Assembly: GCF_034931365.1 (NCBI RefSeq)
Contig: NZ_JAYGII010000005.1
Location: 1-64,000, forward strand
Direction of reading: 5' to 3'
Length of the DNA: 64,000 nt
From: Natronospira elongata
GTDB lineage: Bacteria; Pseudomonadota; Gammaproteobacteria; Natronospirales; Natronospiraceae
Shown one piece after another: positions 7,705 through 17,030 of the stretch. The position numbers were made by a program, and so were the translations under genes. Each line of letters opens with the position of its first letter. Position 1 is the first letter of the stretch. Under the pieces are notes generated by a model that ran no database searches, had not been told where the DNA came from, and saw nothing but the letters and a program-made list of their open reading frames with translations.

Positions 7705-8064
7705 TTGCCTCGCGCAGAGGGCGCCAAGGGCGCAGAGGAATTCAAAGGCTTGCCTCGCGCAAAGGCGCGAAGACGCAAAGGAAAGACAGTGGGTTTGTTG
7801 GGGGCGTTTCCCGTAGGAGCGGATTCATCCGCGATAGCAGCCACACCGAAGCCCCAATCGCGGCTAAAGCCGCTCCTACAACAGGCCCCACCCACAAACA
7901 TAAAGGTTTTCCTCAGCGCCCTTGGCGCCCTCTGCGCGAGGCAAGCCTTCAAGCAGCACCCATCGAAGCCCCACCGCGGCAAGGATGCCGCCCCCACAGC
8001 AGAATCCCCCCACCCACAACAAAAAGGTTTTCCTTAGCGTCTTGGCGCCTTTGCGTGAGGCCAA
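7705..8064. repeat. nested composite palindromic repeat, copy 2
   Basis: Two left arms (7705-7740 and 7750-7784, of the form GCGCAGAGGGCGCCAAGGGC) are mirrored by two right arms (7907-7944 and 8028-8064). The paired arms enclose a REP-like pair at 7812-7880 (GGAGCGGATTCATCCGCGA and GCGGCTAAAGCCGCTCCTAC). The unit fills the 420 bases between the cytochrome gene and rep; no gene was seen here. A similar unit lies on the other side of rep. Confidence 0.75.
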
Positions 8065-8096
8065 TCTTTTGAATCTTCCTTGATCGGTCCTGACTG

Positions 8097-10130
8097 TCAG
8101 GTCTCGGGGGCGAGCAGGCTGCGGAGGCCGGCGACGCGGGCGCGGCCGGTTTCCTTTTTCTTTTCCGGGTCTTCGGGGGTACGACCGCTCCAGTGGAGGT
8201 CGTCCTCGGGGAGTTCTTCCAGGAAACGGCTGGGGGTACAGTCCAGGTCTTCGCCGTAGCGGCGGCGCTTGCGGGCGTAGGTGAGGGTGAGGGTCTGCTG
8301 GGCCCGGGTGATGCCAACGTAGAACAGGCGGCGCTCTTCCTCCAGGCCCTCGCCCTCCAGGTTATTGCGGTGGGGCAGCAGTTCTTCTTCCATGCCCACC
8401 AGGTAGACGTGGTCGAATTCCAGACCCTTGGCGGCGTGCAGGGTCATGAGCGCGACGGTGTCGCCGGGATCGTCGCCACTGCGGTCGAGCATGTCCATCA
8501 GGCTCATGTGGTTGAGGATGCCGGTCAGGCCGATGTCGTTGTCGGCACGCTTGGCGATGTTGCCCATCCAGGAAAACAGTTCCTCGATGTTGTCGCGGCG
8601 GCGCTCGAAGGCCTTGGGATCGCGGGCGGTCTCTTCCAGCCAATCCATGTAACCGACTTCCTCCACCAGCCGACGGGCGATGGCGACCGGCTCATCACTG
8701 TGCTCGGCTTCCTCGCCGAGCTTGCCCATCCATACCGCGAACTCTTCCAGTCGGGTGGCGGTGCGGGCCGGCAGAACATGGTGGAGACCGAACTCCAGAC
8801 AGGCGGAATAAAGGCCGATATTGCGCTCGCGAGCATAACCGCCAAGCTTTTCCAGGGTCGTGGCGCCCACTTCCCGGCGCGGGACGTTGATGATGCGCAA
8901 AAAGGCGGCATCGTCATCCGGGTTGGCCAGAAGACGCAGATAGGCGATTACGTCTTTAACCTCTGCGCGGTCGAAAAAGCTCTGCCCGCCGGAGATGTGA
9001 TAGGGGATATTGCGCTCGCGCAGCATTTTCTCGAAGGGCTTGGCCTGGTGGTTGCCGCGGTAGAGGATGGCATAGTCGCTCCAGCTGCCGCCCTGCTCCA
9101 TCTTGTGCTGCAGGATCCTCGCCACCACCTGCTCGGCCTCGCCAAAGCCCTCCTTGCAGGGCACGATGCGGATGCTGTCGCCCTCGCCCTTGCGGCTCCA
9201 GAGACGCTTGTCGAAAAGATGCGGGTTGTTGGCGATAAGTGCGTTGGCGACCCGCAGTATGCGGGAAGTGGAGCGGAAATTCTGCTCCAGCTTGACCACC
9301 TTGAGGCCGGGATAGTCGCGCTGCAGATTGGCCAGGTTCTCCGGCTGGGCCCCGCGCCAGGCATAGATGCTCTGGTCGTCGTCGCCCACCACGGTGAAGG
9401 CGGCGCGCACCCCGGCGAGCTGGCGCAGCAACTCGTACTGGGCGCCGTTGGTGTCCTGGTATTCGTCCACCAGCAGATAGCGAAAACGGTTCTGCCAGCG
9501 TTCCCGGGCCTCGGCATCCTCGTCAAAAAGCTGCACCGGCTTGACGATGAGATCATCAAAATCCACGGCGTTATAGGCCAGCAGATGGCGTTCGTACTGG
9601 GCATAGATGCGCGCCGCCATCAGTTCCTGGTTGTTTTCCGCCACCAGCACGGCGGCTTCGGCGCCCACCCGGGCGGATTTCCAGCCCGAGATCCGCCACT
9701 GGACCACATCGATGACATCCTGGGCGTCGCGGTTGTCGCCCTTGAGCAGCTCGCGGATGAGGTTGCGGCTATCCTCGGCGTCGAAGATGGAGAAACCGCG
9801 CTTCAGCCCCAGCGCCCGGTATTCCTCACGCAGGATGCGCAGGCCAAGGGTGTGGAAGGTGCAGACCACGAGGCGCTTGGCGCGCTCGGCGGGAATCAGC
9901 TTGCCGACACGCTCCTTCATCTCGCGAGCGGCCTTGTTGGTAAAGGTCACCGCCGCCACCCGCTCCGGCGGGACCTGACACTCGTCCAGCAACCAGCCGA
10001 TCTTGTGGGTAATCACCCGGGTCTTGCCCGACCCGGCCCCGGCCAGCACCAGCACCGGCCCGTCAATGGCGGTGACTGCGGCGCGCTGTTCCGGGTTGAG
10101 GTGATCCAGTTGGCTGATGTTGGCGGACAT
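8097..10130 (-). CDS. rep: ATP-dependent DNA helicase Rep
   Basis: This 677-residue UvrD/Rep superfamily 1 helicase is close to E. coli Rep at 673. It has Walker A GAGSGKT (31-37), TFTNKAAREMKERV, DEYQDTN, the VVGDDDQSIYAWRGA motif, LMTLHAAKGLEF and YVGITRAQ. The sequence follows Rep rather than UvrD (for example YRGNHQ and ISGGQSFF). Rep unwinds DNA 3'-5' and clears proteins ahead of replication forks. The start at 10130 (MSANISQL) places the Q-motif where the family has it; a longer frame adds 17 unlikely residues. Composite repeats flank the gene on both sides. Confidence 0.94.
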   Translation of the reverse strand: MSANISQLDHLNPEQRAAVTAIDGPVLVLAGAGSGKTRVITHKIGWLLDECQVPPERVAAVTFTNKAAREMKERVGKLIPAERAKRLVVCTFHTLGLRILREEYRALGLKRGFSIFDAEDSRNLIRELLKGDNRDAQDVIDVVQWRISGWKSARVGAEAAVLVAENNQELMAARIYAQYERHLLAYNAVDFDDLIVKPVQLFDEDAEARERWQNRFRYLLVDEYQDTNGAQYELLRQLAGVRAAFTVVGDDDQSIYAWRGAQPENLANLQRDYPGLKVVKLEQNFRSTSRILRVANALIANNPHLFDKRLWSRKGEGDSIRIVPCKEGFGEAEQVVARILQHKMEQGGSWSDYAILYRGNHQAKPFEKMLRERNIPYHISGGQSFFDRAEVKDVIAYLRLLANPDDDAAFLRIINVPRREVGATTLEKLGGYARERNIGLYSACLEFGLHHVLPARTATRLEEFAVWMGKLGEEAEHSDEPVAIARRLVEEVGYMDWLEETARDPKAFERRRDNIEELFSWMGNIAKRADNDIGLTGILNHMSLMDMLDRSGDDPGDTVALMTLHAAKGLEFDHVYLVGMEEELLPHRNNLEGEGLEEERRLFYVGITRAQQTLTLTYARKRRRYGEDLDCTPSRFLEELPEDDLHWSGRTPEDPEKKKETGRARVAGLRSLLAPET

Positions 10131-10221
10131 GGGCGGGCATTTTACGCCCCCACCGACACGGACGGGAGGCTTGAATTTCACGCCCGGCTGTGACCCGGGC
10201 TATTCGGGAAATTCGAAGATC

Positions 10222-10531
10222 CATTCTCGCGCAGAGACGCGGAGACGCAGAGGAAAGATGGATTATGTTGTGGGAGGACCATTCCTGCCCCGACTCTTCC
10301 AGAGGATTAGTTGCCAATCGGATAGGAATGAATGTTCCATCCCGCCGTAGGAGCGGCTTTAGCCGCGATAGCCGCCATACCGGAGCCCCAATCGCGGCTA
10401 AAGCCGCTCCTACGGCAGATACCCCCAGCGCCAACAACCAAGAAGGTTTTCCTCCGCGTCTCTGCGTCTCCGCGCGAGAAATCTTTTTGATCTCTTCGCG
10501 CCCTTGGCGCCCTCTGCGCGAGGCAAGCTTT
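10222..10531. repeat. composite palindromic repeat, copy 3
   Basis: The left arm at 10222-10257 (CTCGCGCAGAGACGCGGAGA) is mirrored by right arms at 10441-10481 and 10495-10531. They enclose a REP-like pair at 10345-10416 in which both halves read GGAGCGGCTTTAGCCGCGA or its complement. This occupies the 425 bases between rep and the BCCT gene; no gene was seen. Confidence 0.75.
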
Positions 10532-10555
10532 TAATGCTCCGCCGGGACGTTCAGC

Positions 10556-12196
10556 CTAGCGGTCTTCCTCCTGTTCCCGGCGGTCTTCCATGAAGGGCTC
10601 GGAGCCGCTGTCCGGGGTGTCGGGGCGGTCACCCATGATGTCCATGCGCGGGGTTCGGCCGCCGGCCAGGTCCTTGAGGGAGTAGCCCAGGTGGTCGGCG
10701 TGCAGGGCGCGGGTCAGGGAGACGGCCATGAATACCAGCAGGGCACAGAAGGGCAGGCCGAGCACGGTAATCACATTCTGCAGGGCATCCAGGCCGCCGC
10801 CGAGCAGCAGGGTGGCCGCCACCCCGCCCAGCAGCAGGGTCCAGAACACCCGCTGACGAACCTGGGAGGGCTGATCATCCCGCCGCGAGAGCAGATCCAC
10901 CACCAGCGCCGCCGAGTCGGCCGAGGTGGTGAGAAAGACGATGATGATGACCACCCCGGCGAGGGAACTCAGGATCGCCAGGGGGTACTGTTCCAGGAAT
11001 AAAAAGAGGGCGACCGGCACGTCCTCCTGCACCTTGGCGGCCAGCTCCACGCCGTGCTCGAATTCGAGATTCAGGGCGGCCAGGCCGAAGGTGGAGAACC
11101 AGAACACGGTGAACAATGTGGGCGCACCCAGGGCACCGGTGACGAACTGGCGGATGGTGCGGCCGCGGGAGATGCGGGCAATGAAGATGCCCACATAGGG
11201 GGCCCAGGCAATGGTCCAGGCCCAGTAAAAGATGGTTGCGCCCCGCTGCCAGTCGCTGTCCTCGAAGGTCTCGGTCCAGAAGGCCAGCCAGGGCAGATCA
11301 CGCAGATAGTTGCCCACGTTTTCCACCGTGCCCTGGGTGATGAAAAGGGTCGGGCCCACCACCCAGATAAAGACCATCAACATCACCGCGATGACGATAT
11401 TGAACTGCGACAGGCGGCGGATCCCCCGGTCCAGGCCGAGGGCAACCGAGACCACCGCCAGGGCGGTGACCACCCCGATGATCAGGGCTTCGGAGAGATA
11501 ATTCGTGGGCAGGCCCACCAGGTAATTGAGGCCGCTGTTGAGCTGCAGGGTGCCGAGGCTGACCGAGACCGCCACCCCGAACAGGGTGCCCAGCAAGGCG
11601 ACGATGTCGATGAACCAGCCCACCGGGCCGTTGATGCGCTCACCGAAGACCGGATAGAAAATGCTGCTGATGCGCATGGGCAGGCCGTGACGATAGGAGA
11701 AATAACCAATGGCCAGGGCCGGGAGGGTGAAGATGGTCCAGGTGTGCAGACCGAAATGATAGAGGGAAACGCTCATGGCCAGAGTGGCGGCCTGCTGACT
11801 GCCCGGCTCTACATCGGGCAGGGGCGGATTGGCCAGCCGGGTCATGGGCTCGGCCACCCCCCAGAACATCAGGATGGTGCCGATGCCGGCGGCGAACAGC
11901 ATGGTGAACCAGGTCAGGGTGGTGTACTCGGGGCGGGCGTCATCGCCGCCAAGTCGGATACTGCCATAGCGACTGGCCGCCACCCAGATCAGGAAGATCA
12001 GCAGTCCGGTCACGCTGAGAATGTAGAACCAGCCGAAGTAGGTGGAGATCCACCCCGCCACGTCCGAGAAGAAGGCCGCCACCGGCTCATTGAAGGGGGC
12101 GGCAATGGCGACAAAGAGGATGGCCAGGGCGGCGGAGGTGTAGAACACCGCCGGGATCATTCTCAGGCCGAAGCGAGCTTCCAGTTGCTTGAACAT
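10556..12196 (-). CDS. BCCT-family betaine/carnitine/choline-type transporter
   Basis: This 546-residue protein with about 12 membrane helices matches the BCCT family. The substrate-site signature of helix 8, WAWTIAWAPYVG (325-336) followed by IFIARISRGRTIR, is well conserved. The helix 3 glycine segment reads AAGIGTILMFWGVAEP (102-117), unlike the GMGIG of sodium-coupled BetP. It probably imports a quaternary ammonium osmolyte; the exact substrate and coupling ion cannot be read from sequence. The C-terminal tail is charged and cytoplasmic, as in osmoregulated members. A GGGGA precedes the ATG. The gene diverges from the ABM-like gene. Confidence 0.88.
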   Translation of the reverse strand: MFKQLEARFGLRMIPAVFYTSAALAILFVAIAAPFNEPVAAFFSDVAGWISTYFGWFYILSVTGLLIFLIWVAASRYGSIRLGGDDARPEYTTLTWFTMLFAAGIGTILMFWGVAEPMTRLANPPLPDVEPGSQQAATLAMSVSLYHFGLHTWTIFTLPALAIGYFSYRHGLPMRISSIFYPVFGERINGPVGWFIDIVALLGTLFGVAVSVSLGTLQLNSGLNYLVGLPTNYLSEALIIGVVTALAVVSVALGLDRGIRRLSQFNIVIAVMLMVFIWVVGPTLFITQGTVENVGNYLRDLPWLAFWTETFEDSDWQRGATIFYWAWTIAWAPYVGIFIARISRGRTIRQFVTGALGAPTLFTVFWFSTFGLAALNLEFEHGVELAAKVQEDVPVALFLFLEQYPLAILSSLAGVVIIIVFLTTSADSAALVVDLLSRRDDQPSQVRQRVFWTLLLGGVAATLLLGGGLDALQNVITVLGLPFCALLVFMAVSLTRALHADHLGYSLKDLAGGRTPRMDIMGDRPDTPDSGSEPFMEDRREQEEDR

Positions 12197-12344
12197 GCAA
12201 GATTCCCCAGATCAGCGACAGCGGCACAAACGCAGCTTAGGACGTTACCGGAACCGCTACAGGATAGAGCCTCGACCGGGACTTTGCATCCGGACGGGGA
12301 ATGGTAAGCTGGCAGTTAGACGATCAGCGTGAAGGAGACGAGGC

Positions 12345-12668
12345 ATGATTCTTCGGGAATGGCGTGGTGTCACCCCCACCAGCAAACGCGACGAATACCT
12401 GGCCTATATGGAGAAGACCGGGATCAAGGCCCACACCGGACTCAAGGGCAATCACGGGGTGATGGTGATGACCCGGGACCTGCCCAACAACCGCAGCGAG
12501 ATCGTCATCCTCACCGTCTGGGACAGCCGCGAAGCGATCGAGGCCTTCACCGGTGGCAAGGTCGACCGCGCCCGCTACTACCAGAAGGAACAGGACTTCC
12601 TGGTGGAAATGCCCACCGATGTGACCCATTACGACATCCGCCATACCGACGGCCTGCCAGGGGGCTGA
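12345..12668 (+). CDS. ABM-like dimeric alpha-beta barrel protein
   Basis: This small 107-residue soluble protein starts with MILREWRGV and contains the IVILTVWDSREAIEAFTG segment. That segment is typical of antibiotic biosynthesis monooxygenase (ABM) and related ferredoxin-like dimeric barrel domains, where it forms a beta strand and the following helix. Such proteins can be haem-degrading or quinone-modifying oxygenases or simply ligand-binding, so no reaction is assigned. The start is supported by AAGGAG 9 bases upstream. It is a single gene between the BCCT gene (divergent) and comM (convergent). Confidence 0.65.
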   Translation: MILREWRGVTPTSKRDEYLAYMEKTGIKAHTGLKGNHGVMVMTRDLPNNRSEIVILTVWDSREAIEAFTGGKVDRARYYQKEQDFLVEMPTDVTHYDIRHTDGLPGG

Positions 12669-12698
12669 GCCAGCACCCGACACGAGCCATTGCTTGGC

Positions 12699-14225
12699 TC
12701 ATGCACCCAGCACCTGCCCTTCCCGACTGTCACGCTCAAGACTGCGGTATTGGATGGCCTCGCCCACGTGGGTGGCGGTGATGGCGTCGCTGTCCTCAAG
12801 GTCGGCCAGGGTGCGGGCCAGGCGCAGGATGCGGTGGTAGGCGCGACCGGAGAGGGCGAAGCGATCCATGGCGTTTTCCAGCAGACGCCCGCCGGCTTCG
12901 TCCGGGCGGCAGTGGGCCGCGATGCCCTTGCTGTCCAGGGCGGCGTTGGTCACACCCTGGCGATGATGCTGGCGCTCGCGGGCGGCCATCACCCGTTGGC
13001 GTACGGCGAGACTGGATTCGCCCGGAGGCGCGTCCGGGCGCAGCAGTTTCCGGTCGGGGCGGGGTACGCTCACCTGCAGGTCGATGCGGTCGAGCAGGGG
13101 CCCGGATATCTTGTTGCGGTAGCGGATCACCTGCTCCTCGGTGCAGCGGCAGGCCATTTTCGGATCGCCGAGATAGCCACAGGGGCAGGGATTCATGGCC
13201 GCCACCAGCTGGAAACGGGCCGGGAAAGTGGCGCGGCGGGCGGCCCGGGAGATGTGGATCTCACCGCTTTCAATGGGCTCGCGCAGCACTTCCAGCACCT
13301 TGCGGTCGAACTCCGGCAATTCGTCCAGGAATAGCACCCCATGGTGGGCCAAACTGATCTCACCGGGCCGGGGCGTGGAGCCGCCACCCACCAGGGCCAC
13401 CCCCGAACAGGTGTGGTGCGGGCAGCGAAAAGGGCGTTGCTTCCAGCGCGCCGGGTCCAGGCCTTCCCCGCTGACCGAGGCCACTGCCGCCGAGGACAGG
13501 GCTTCGGCGTCACTCATGGGCGGCAGGATGCCCGGCAGGCGCGAGGCCAGCATGCTCTTGCCGGTGCCGGGCGGGCCGATGAAGAGCAGGGAATGGCCGC
13601 CGGCGGCGGCCACTTCCAGGGCGCGGCGGGCCTGGTGCTGGCCGCGGACGTCGGCAAGGTCAGGCAGCCCGGTGCGGGTGACCGTCGAGGCGCGCCGTGC
13701 TCGGGGCAGCTCGCTGTCGCGTATCAGGGCATTGCTCACCGTCAGCAGGCTGTCAGCGACACGACTGTCGCTGGCCGCGGCCAGGGCCGCTTCGGGGCCG
13801 TTGTCCTCGGGCACGATCAACTGCTGGCCGGCCTCGCCGGCGGCACAGGCGGCGGGCAGGATGCCGCCCACGGGGCGGAGCTCGCCGGACAGGGACAGCT
13901 CGCCGAGAAAGCAGCGCTTTTCGATGGCGGCCTCGGGAATCTCGCCCGCCGCGGCGAGGATGCCAAGGGCGATGGCGAGATCAAAGCGGGCCCCTTCCTT
14001 GGGCAGATCGGCCGGGGCCAGATTGACAATCACGCGCCGACGCGGGAATTCGAACTCGGCATTGGCAATCGCCGCCCGCACCCGGTCCCGGCTTTCGCGC
14101 ACCGCGGCCTCCGGCAGCCCCACGATGGACAGGGACGGCAGTCCCCGCGCGATATGTACCTCCACCCGCACTGCCGGCGCCTCGACCCCCACCGAGGCAC
14201 GGCTGTGTACCGTCGCCAGTCGCAT
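12699..14225 (-). CDS. comM: ComM/YifB branch-migration helicase
   Basis: This 508-residue Mg-chelatase-like AAA+ ATPase has an N-terminal Lon-protease-like fold (about 1-175), Walker A GPPGTGKSML, a GEISLAHHGVLFLDELPEF Walker B region and the zinc-finger-like cysteines of the NPCPCGYLGDPKMACRC segment. ComM promotes branch migration during integration of incoming DNA in natural transformation. In Pseudomonas comM also lies near ubiK and glnK, which follow here about 3.7 kb away. A GGGGGA sequence precedes the ATG. Confidence 0.95.
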   Translation of the reverse strand: MRLATVHSRASVGVEAPAVRVEVHIARGLPSLSIVGLPEAAVRESRDRVRAAIANAEFEFPRRRVIVNLAPADLPKEGARFDLAIALGILAAAGEIPEAAIEKRCFLGELSLSGELRPVGGILPAACAAGEAGQQLIVPEDNGPEAALAAASDSRVADSLLTVSNALIRDSELPRARRASTVTRTGLPDLADVRGQHQARRALEVAAAGGHSLLFIGPPGTGKSMLASRLPGILPPMSDAEALSSAAVASVSGEGLDPARWKQRPFRCPHHTCSGVALVGGGSTPRPGEISLAHHGVLFLDELPEFDRKVLEVLREPIESGEIHISRAARRATFPARFQLVAAMNPCPCGYLGDPKMACRCTEEQVIRYRNKISGPLLDRIDLQVSVPRPDRKLLRPDAPPGESSLAVRQRVMAARERQHHRQGVTNAALDSKGIAAHCRPDEAGGRLLENAMDRFALSGRAYHRILRLARTLADLEDSDAITATHVGEAIQYRSLERDSREGQVLGA

Positions 14226-14361
14226 CCTGTCCCCCTTTGTTGTTCTGCGATTCGCGGGGACTCAGCTTGCCAATTCAGCCGCGGCGCTGCCGCCGGAAGT
14301 TCTTGGCTTGGTCTGTAAGGTTTTTCTGATCCGGGCCTCGAATGAATGGGTCAGCGCTTCC

Positions 14362-16032
14362 TCACTCCTCGATTCGCGGGGCCGGAATCTCCTGGCCGGC
14401 CTGATGGAGGGTGAGGCTATCGGCGGGGCCGTGTTCGGGCAGATCGAAGACCAGCTCCAGACCGAATTGCTGATTGCGCAGGCGGCTGGGGGTGGTGGCT
14501 TCCAAGGGCACCGGCCCCTGACCGGTGGCCTGGGCGTGAAGCCCACCGTCATGAATGAACACACGCAAAGTGAAGCCGGGTTGAATCTGGTAGAGGCCGG
14601 TCAGCCGTTCCATCTGCGCCTCGTCCAGTTCAATGGCCTCGGGCTCAAGGATGTCGTCGCTGACCTTTTCCGCCCGCTCATAGTCGGGCGCACCCTGTTG
14701 ATGGAATCGCAGGGCGACGACCTGGCCGTCTCCATCCCGCTCGACATCGAAATAGCTCAGGCTGGTGGCGAAGACGAAACGATCCGGGCTGACCGCTTCC
14801 ACCGGGAAGGCGCGGCCGCCCTGGCGTTGACTGATAAGACGGCCCTCCTCGTCCACACGCAGGGTGCGAATCACGCCTTCCTCAATCTCATAGGTGCCCA
14901 CCAGCTCGTCGAGCCGGTCCGGGTCCACCTGGATTCGTTCCTTCTCTACCGGGTAGGGCTCACCCAGGGCGATGGCGGCCAGTCGCCGAGCCATGATCGC
15001 GGGTGCGGGTTCATGGCCGGCATGGTTGCTCAACACCACCACCGACAGTGCCGATTCGGGCAGATACATGGCGTAGGTATTGAAGCCGTGAATCCCACCA
15101 CCGTGATGGATCAGGTCCTGGTCCCGCCATTCCCCCAGGATCAGGCCGTAGCCGTAGTCATCACCGTTGACCACGCCGGTGGCGATTTCGTCGGCGCGGA
15201 TCATGGCCTGGTAATGCTCGTCGGAAAGCAGCTCGCCCCCGTGCAGGCGCCGCTGCCAGCGATCGACATCCATGGCCGAGCCATAAAGGGCACCGGCGGC
15301 ATGGGGCTGGCTCATGCTGATCCAGGGGGCGTTGCTTACCGTCTCACCGGCCTGATAGCCGGGGACCCGGCCCGGCACGATCTCCTCATGACTGAAGTAA
15401 CCGGTCTCATTGATGCCGGCCGGGCTCAGCAGGGCCTCGCGAATGTACTCATGCCACGGCTTGCCGCTGATCTCCTCGATGATGGCACCGAGGAGGACGT
15501 AACCGGAATTGTTGTAGAGCCAGTCTTCGCCGGGCTCGAAGTCCGGCTCACGATCGGCGAAGACCTGGATCAGATCGTGGGTACCCAGGTCCCGACGGAT
15601 ACGCTCATCCATCATGTAACCGGGGATGCTGGTATAGCTGGCAATCCCGGAGCTGTGATTGAGGAGCTGGTGGACGGTGACCTCGCCCTGGGGATAGTCC
15701 GGAAGGAAGCGCTCCAGCGGGTCATCCAGGGCCAGCTTGCCCTCATCGGCAAGCTTGAGGATGGCGGCCGCGGTGTATTGCTTGCTAACCGAGGCAAGGC
15801 GCAGTCGATGCTCGGCTTCCAGCGGCAACCCCAATTCCATATGGACCAGGCCGGCGGCACCCTGAAAGAGGATTTCCCCCTCGCGGGATACCACGGCCGT
15901 CGCCCCCGGCTGGTCCGGGGCATAGGCCTGTTCCATGGCTGCCTGATAGGGCGAGGGCTGATGACCATTGGCGCAGGCCGTTAGCAACAGCAGGAGTGAC
16001 AGGCAGAGCCCCGGATAAATGACCCTTCTCAT
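14362..16032 (-). CDS. serine hydrolase lipoprotein (beta-lactamase/PBP-like, class C fold)
   Basis: This 556-residue protein has a lipoprotein signal peptide (LLTAC, Cys20) and a beta-lactamase class C-like domain (about 30-370). Its catalytic motifs are Ser81-Val-Ser-Lys84 (SxxK), Tyr-Asn-Asn (YxN) and HHGGG in place of KTG. About 170 further residues form a C-terminal beta-rich region as seen in many non-lactamase esterases and D-aminopeptidases of this fold. It is likely an envelope hydrolase of unknown substrate, not a resistance enzyme. The gene lies 26 bases downstream of the RNG-repeat protein gene on the same strand, so the two probably form an operon. Confidence 0.85.
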   Translation of the reverse strand: MRRVIYPGLCLSLLLLLTACANGHQPSPYQAAMEQAYAPDQPGATAVVSREGEILFQGAAGLVHMELGLPLEAEHRLRLASVSKQYTAAAILKLADEGKLALDDPLERFLPDYPQGEVTVHQLLNHSSGIASYTSIPGYMMDERIRRDLGTHDLIQVFADREPDFEPGEDWLYNNSGYVLLGAIIEEISGKPWHEYIREALLSPAGINETGYFSHEEIVPGRVPGYQAGETVSNAPWISMSQPHAAGALYGSAMDVDRWQRRLHGGELLSDEHYQAMIRADEIATGVVNGDDYGYGLILGEWRDQDLIHHGGGIHGFNTYAMYLPESALSVVVLSNHAGHEPAPAIMARRLAAIALGEPYPVEKERIQVDPDRLDELVGTYEIEEGVIRTLRVDEEGRLISQRQGGRAFPVEAVSPDRFVFATSLSYFDVERDGDGQVVALRFHQQGAPDYERAEKVSDDILEPEAIELDEAQMERLTGLYQIQPGFTLRVFIHDGGLHAQATGQGPVPLEATTPSRLRNQQFGLELVFDLPEHGPADSLTLHQAGQEIPAPRIEE

Positions 16033-16058
16033 CGTTCCCCCTCCCGATCGGTACGCGC

Positions 16059-17009
16059 TTAGATTCGCTCAACACCGCCGATGCGATCTTCATCGGCGAT
16101 TTCCAGTTCGACGCGGGCATCCACCCGCACCCGGCCGTCCACGCGACTGTCGGCATCGATCCTGAGTAACGGGGCGTCGCCGTCATAGTCCTCGGGCAAT
16201 TCGATCACGATGTCGCCATGGATATGGCTGGCTTGCACATGGATGCTGCCGGCATCCCCGTATTGGCGACTGCCGCCAAACCAGAGGAAGCCACCGCGGC
16301 GCCCGCCCATGTCTTCGTGGAGATGGATCACCACCTTGCCATGAACTTCGGAGCCGGCGAGGACGTGGATATCACCCCGGGCGCTCACCACATCACTGCC
16401 GGCCCGGGCGCCCGCCAGACGGATGCTGCCGTTGCGGGTGCCGAGCTCGCCGTCCACCTGGCTGCCCTCGGCCAGATGAATGCTGCCGTTACGGCTCTGC
16501 ACTCGACCACCCACATGGGCCGACTCGCGGAGCTGGATCGTACCGTTGCGGGTCTCGGCATTGCGCTCAATCCGCGCACCCTCGTAGAGGGCAATGCCGC
16601 CGTTACGGGATTGGGCGTTACGGGCCTTGAAACCGCTCCCAAGAGTAATGGCGCCGTTGCGGGTGGACACGTCCCGAGCCTCGCCATCGGCACCCAGGCC
16701 GATGCTGCCGTTACGGGCATCCACGTCCCGGAAGCTGCCGCCTTCTCCGGCGACGATGCTGCCATTGCGGTTGCGCACATCGCGGGCAGTCACCCGCTTG
16801 CCCATGTTGATGGCCCCGTTGCGACTTTCCACGTTGCCATCAACGCTGGCGTCGTCGCCGATACGGATGGGGCTGTTGCGTGTCTCCAGATTGCCGGCGT
16901 GTTCGCTGCCGTCCGCCAGCTCGACCGGCTCGCTGGCCAGGGCCGACACCGACATTGCCAGGCCCAGACACAGGCCCGCTGCCAAGCAATGAATTTTACT
17001 GCGCTGCAT
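16059..17009 (-). CDS. secreted RNG-repeat beta-solenoid-like protein
   Basis: This 316-residue protein has a signal peptide cleaved near Ala25. Residues 43-227 are ten tandem repeats of 18-19 residues with the core (S/T/N/A)RNG(S/A/T)I followed by a short hydrophobic-Gly strand and a variable half ending in D-V or similar. Such spacing fits one turn of a right-handed beta-solenoid, comparable with bactofilin or DUF4097-type folds. The tail (about 228-316) has two more strand-rich segments. No enzyme motif is seen. It may be a periplasmic or surface scaffold. It heads an apparent two-gene operon with the serine hydrolase lipoprotein. GGGAGG lies 8 bases before the ATG. Confidence 0.75.
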   Translation of the reverse strand: MQRSKIHCLAAGLCLGLAMSVSALASEPVELADGSEHAGNLETRNSPIRIGDDASVDGNVESRNGAINMGKRVTARDVRNRNGSIVAGEGGSFRDVDARNGSIGLGADGEARDVSTRNGAITLGSGFKARNAQSRNGGIALYEGARIERNAETRNGTIQLRESAHVGGRVQSRNGSIHLAEGSQVDGELGTRNGSIRLAGARAGSDVVSARGDIHVLAGSEVHGKVVIHLHEDMGGRRGGFLWFGGSRQYGDAGSIHVQASHIHGDIVIELPEDYDGDAPLLRIDADSRVDGRVRVDARVELEIADEDRIGGVERI

Positions 17010-17030
17010 GATCCCGACCTCCCAAGTGTC

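Noticed and set aside
8193..10193. Long open frame of 666 codons on the plus strand across rep, and similar long frames opposite or across polA (1412-3247), comM and the hydrolase (13195-15984), the RND gene (24502-26304) and hemH or mshL
   Set aside because: They lie wholly within well-supported genes, have no start context or domain, and show the Gly/Arg/His-rich composition expected of antisense frames in GC-rich DNA.
14362..16032. Class C beta-lactamase resistance gene
   Set aside because: The third motif is HGG rather than KTG and the protein has an extra C-terminal region and a lipid anchor, as in non-lactamase hydrolases of the fold.
16430..16860. Regular repeats about 55 bases apart that could be taken for a CRISPR array
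   Set aside because: The repeats are in frame, encode the RNG cores, vary in sequence, and are not separated by unique spacers. They belong to the coding region.
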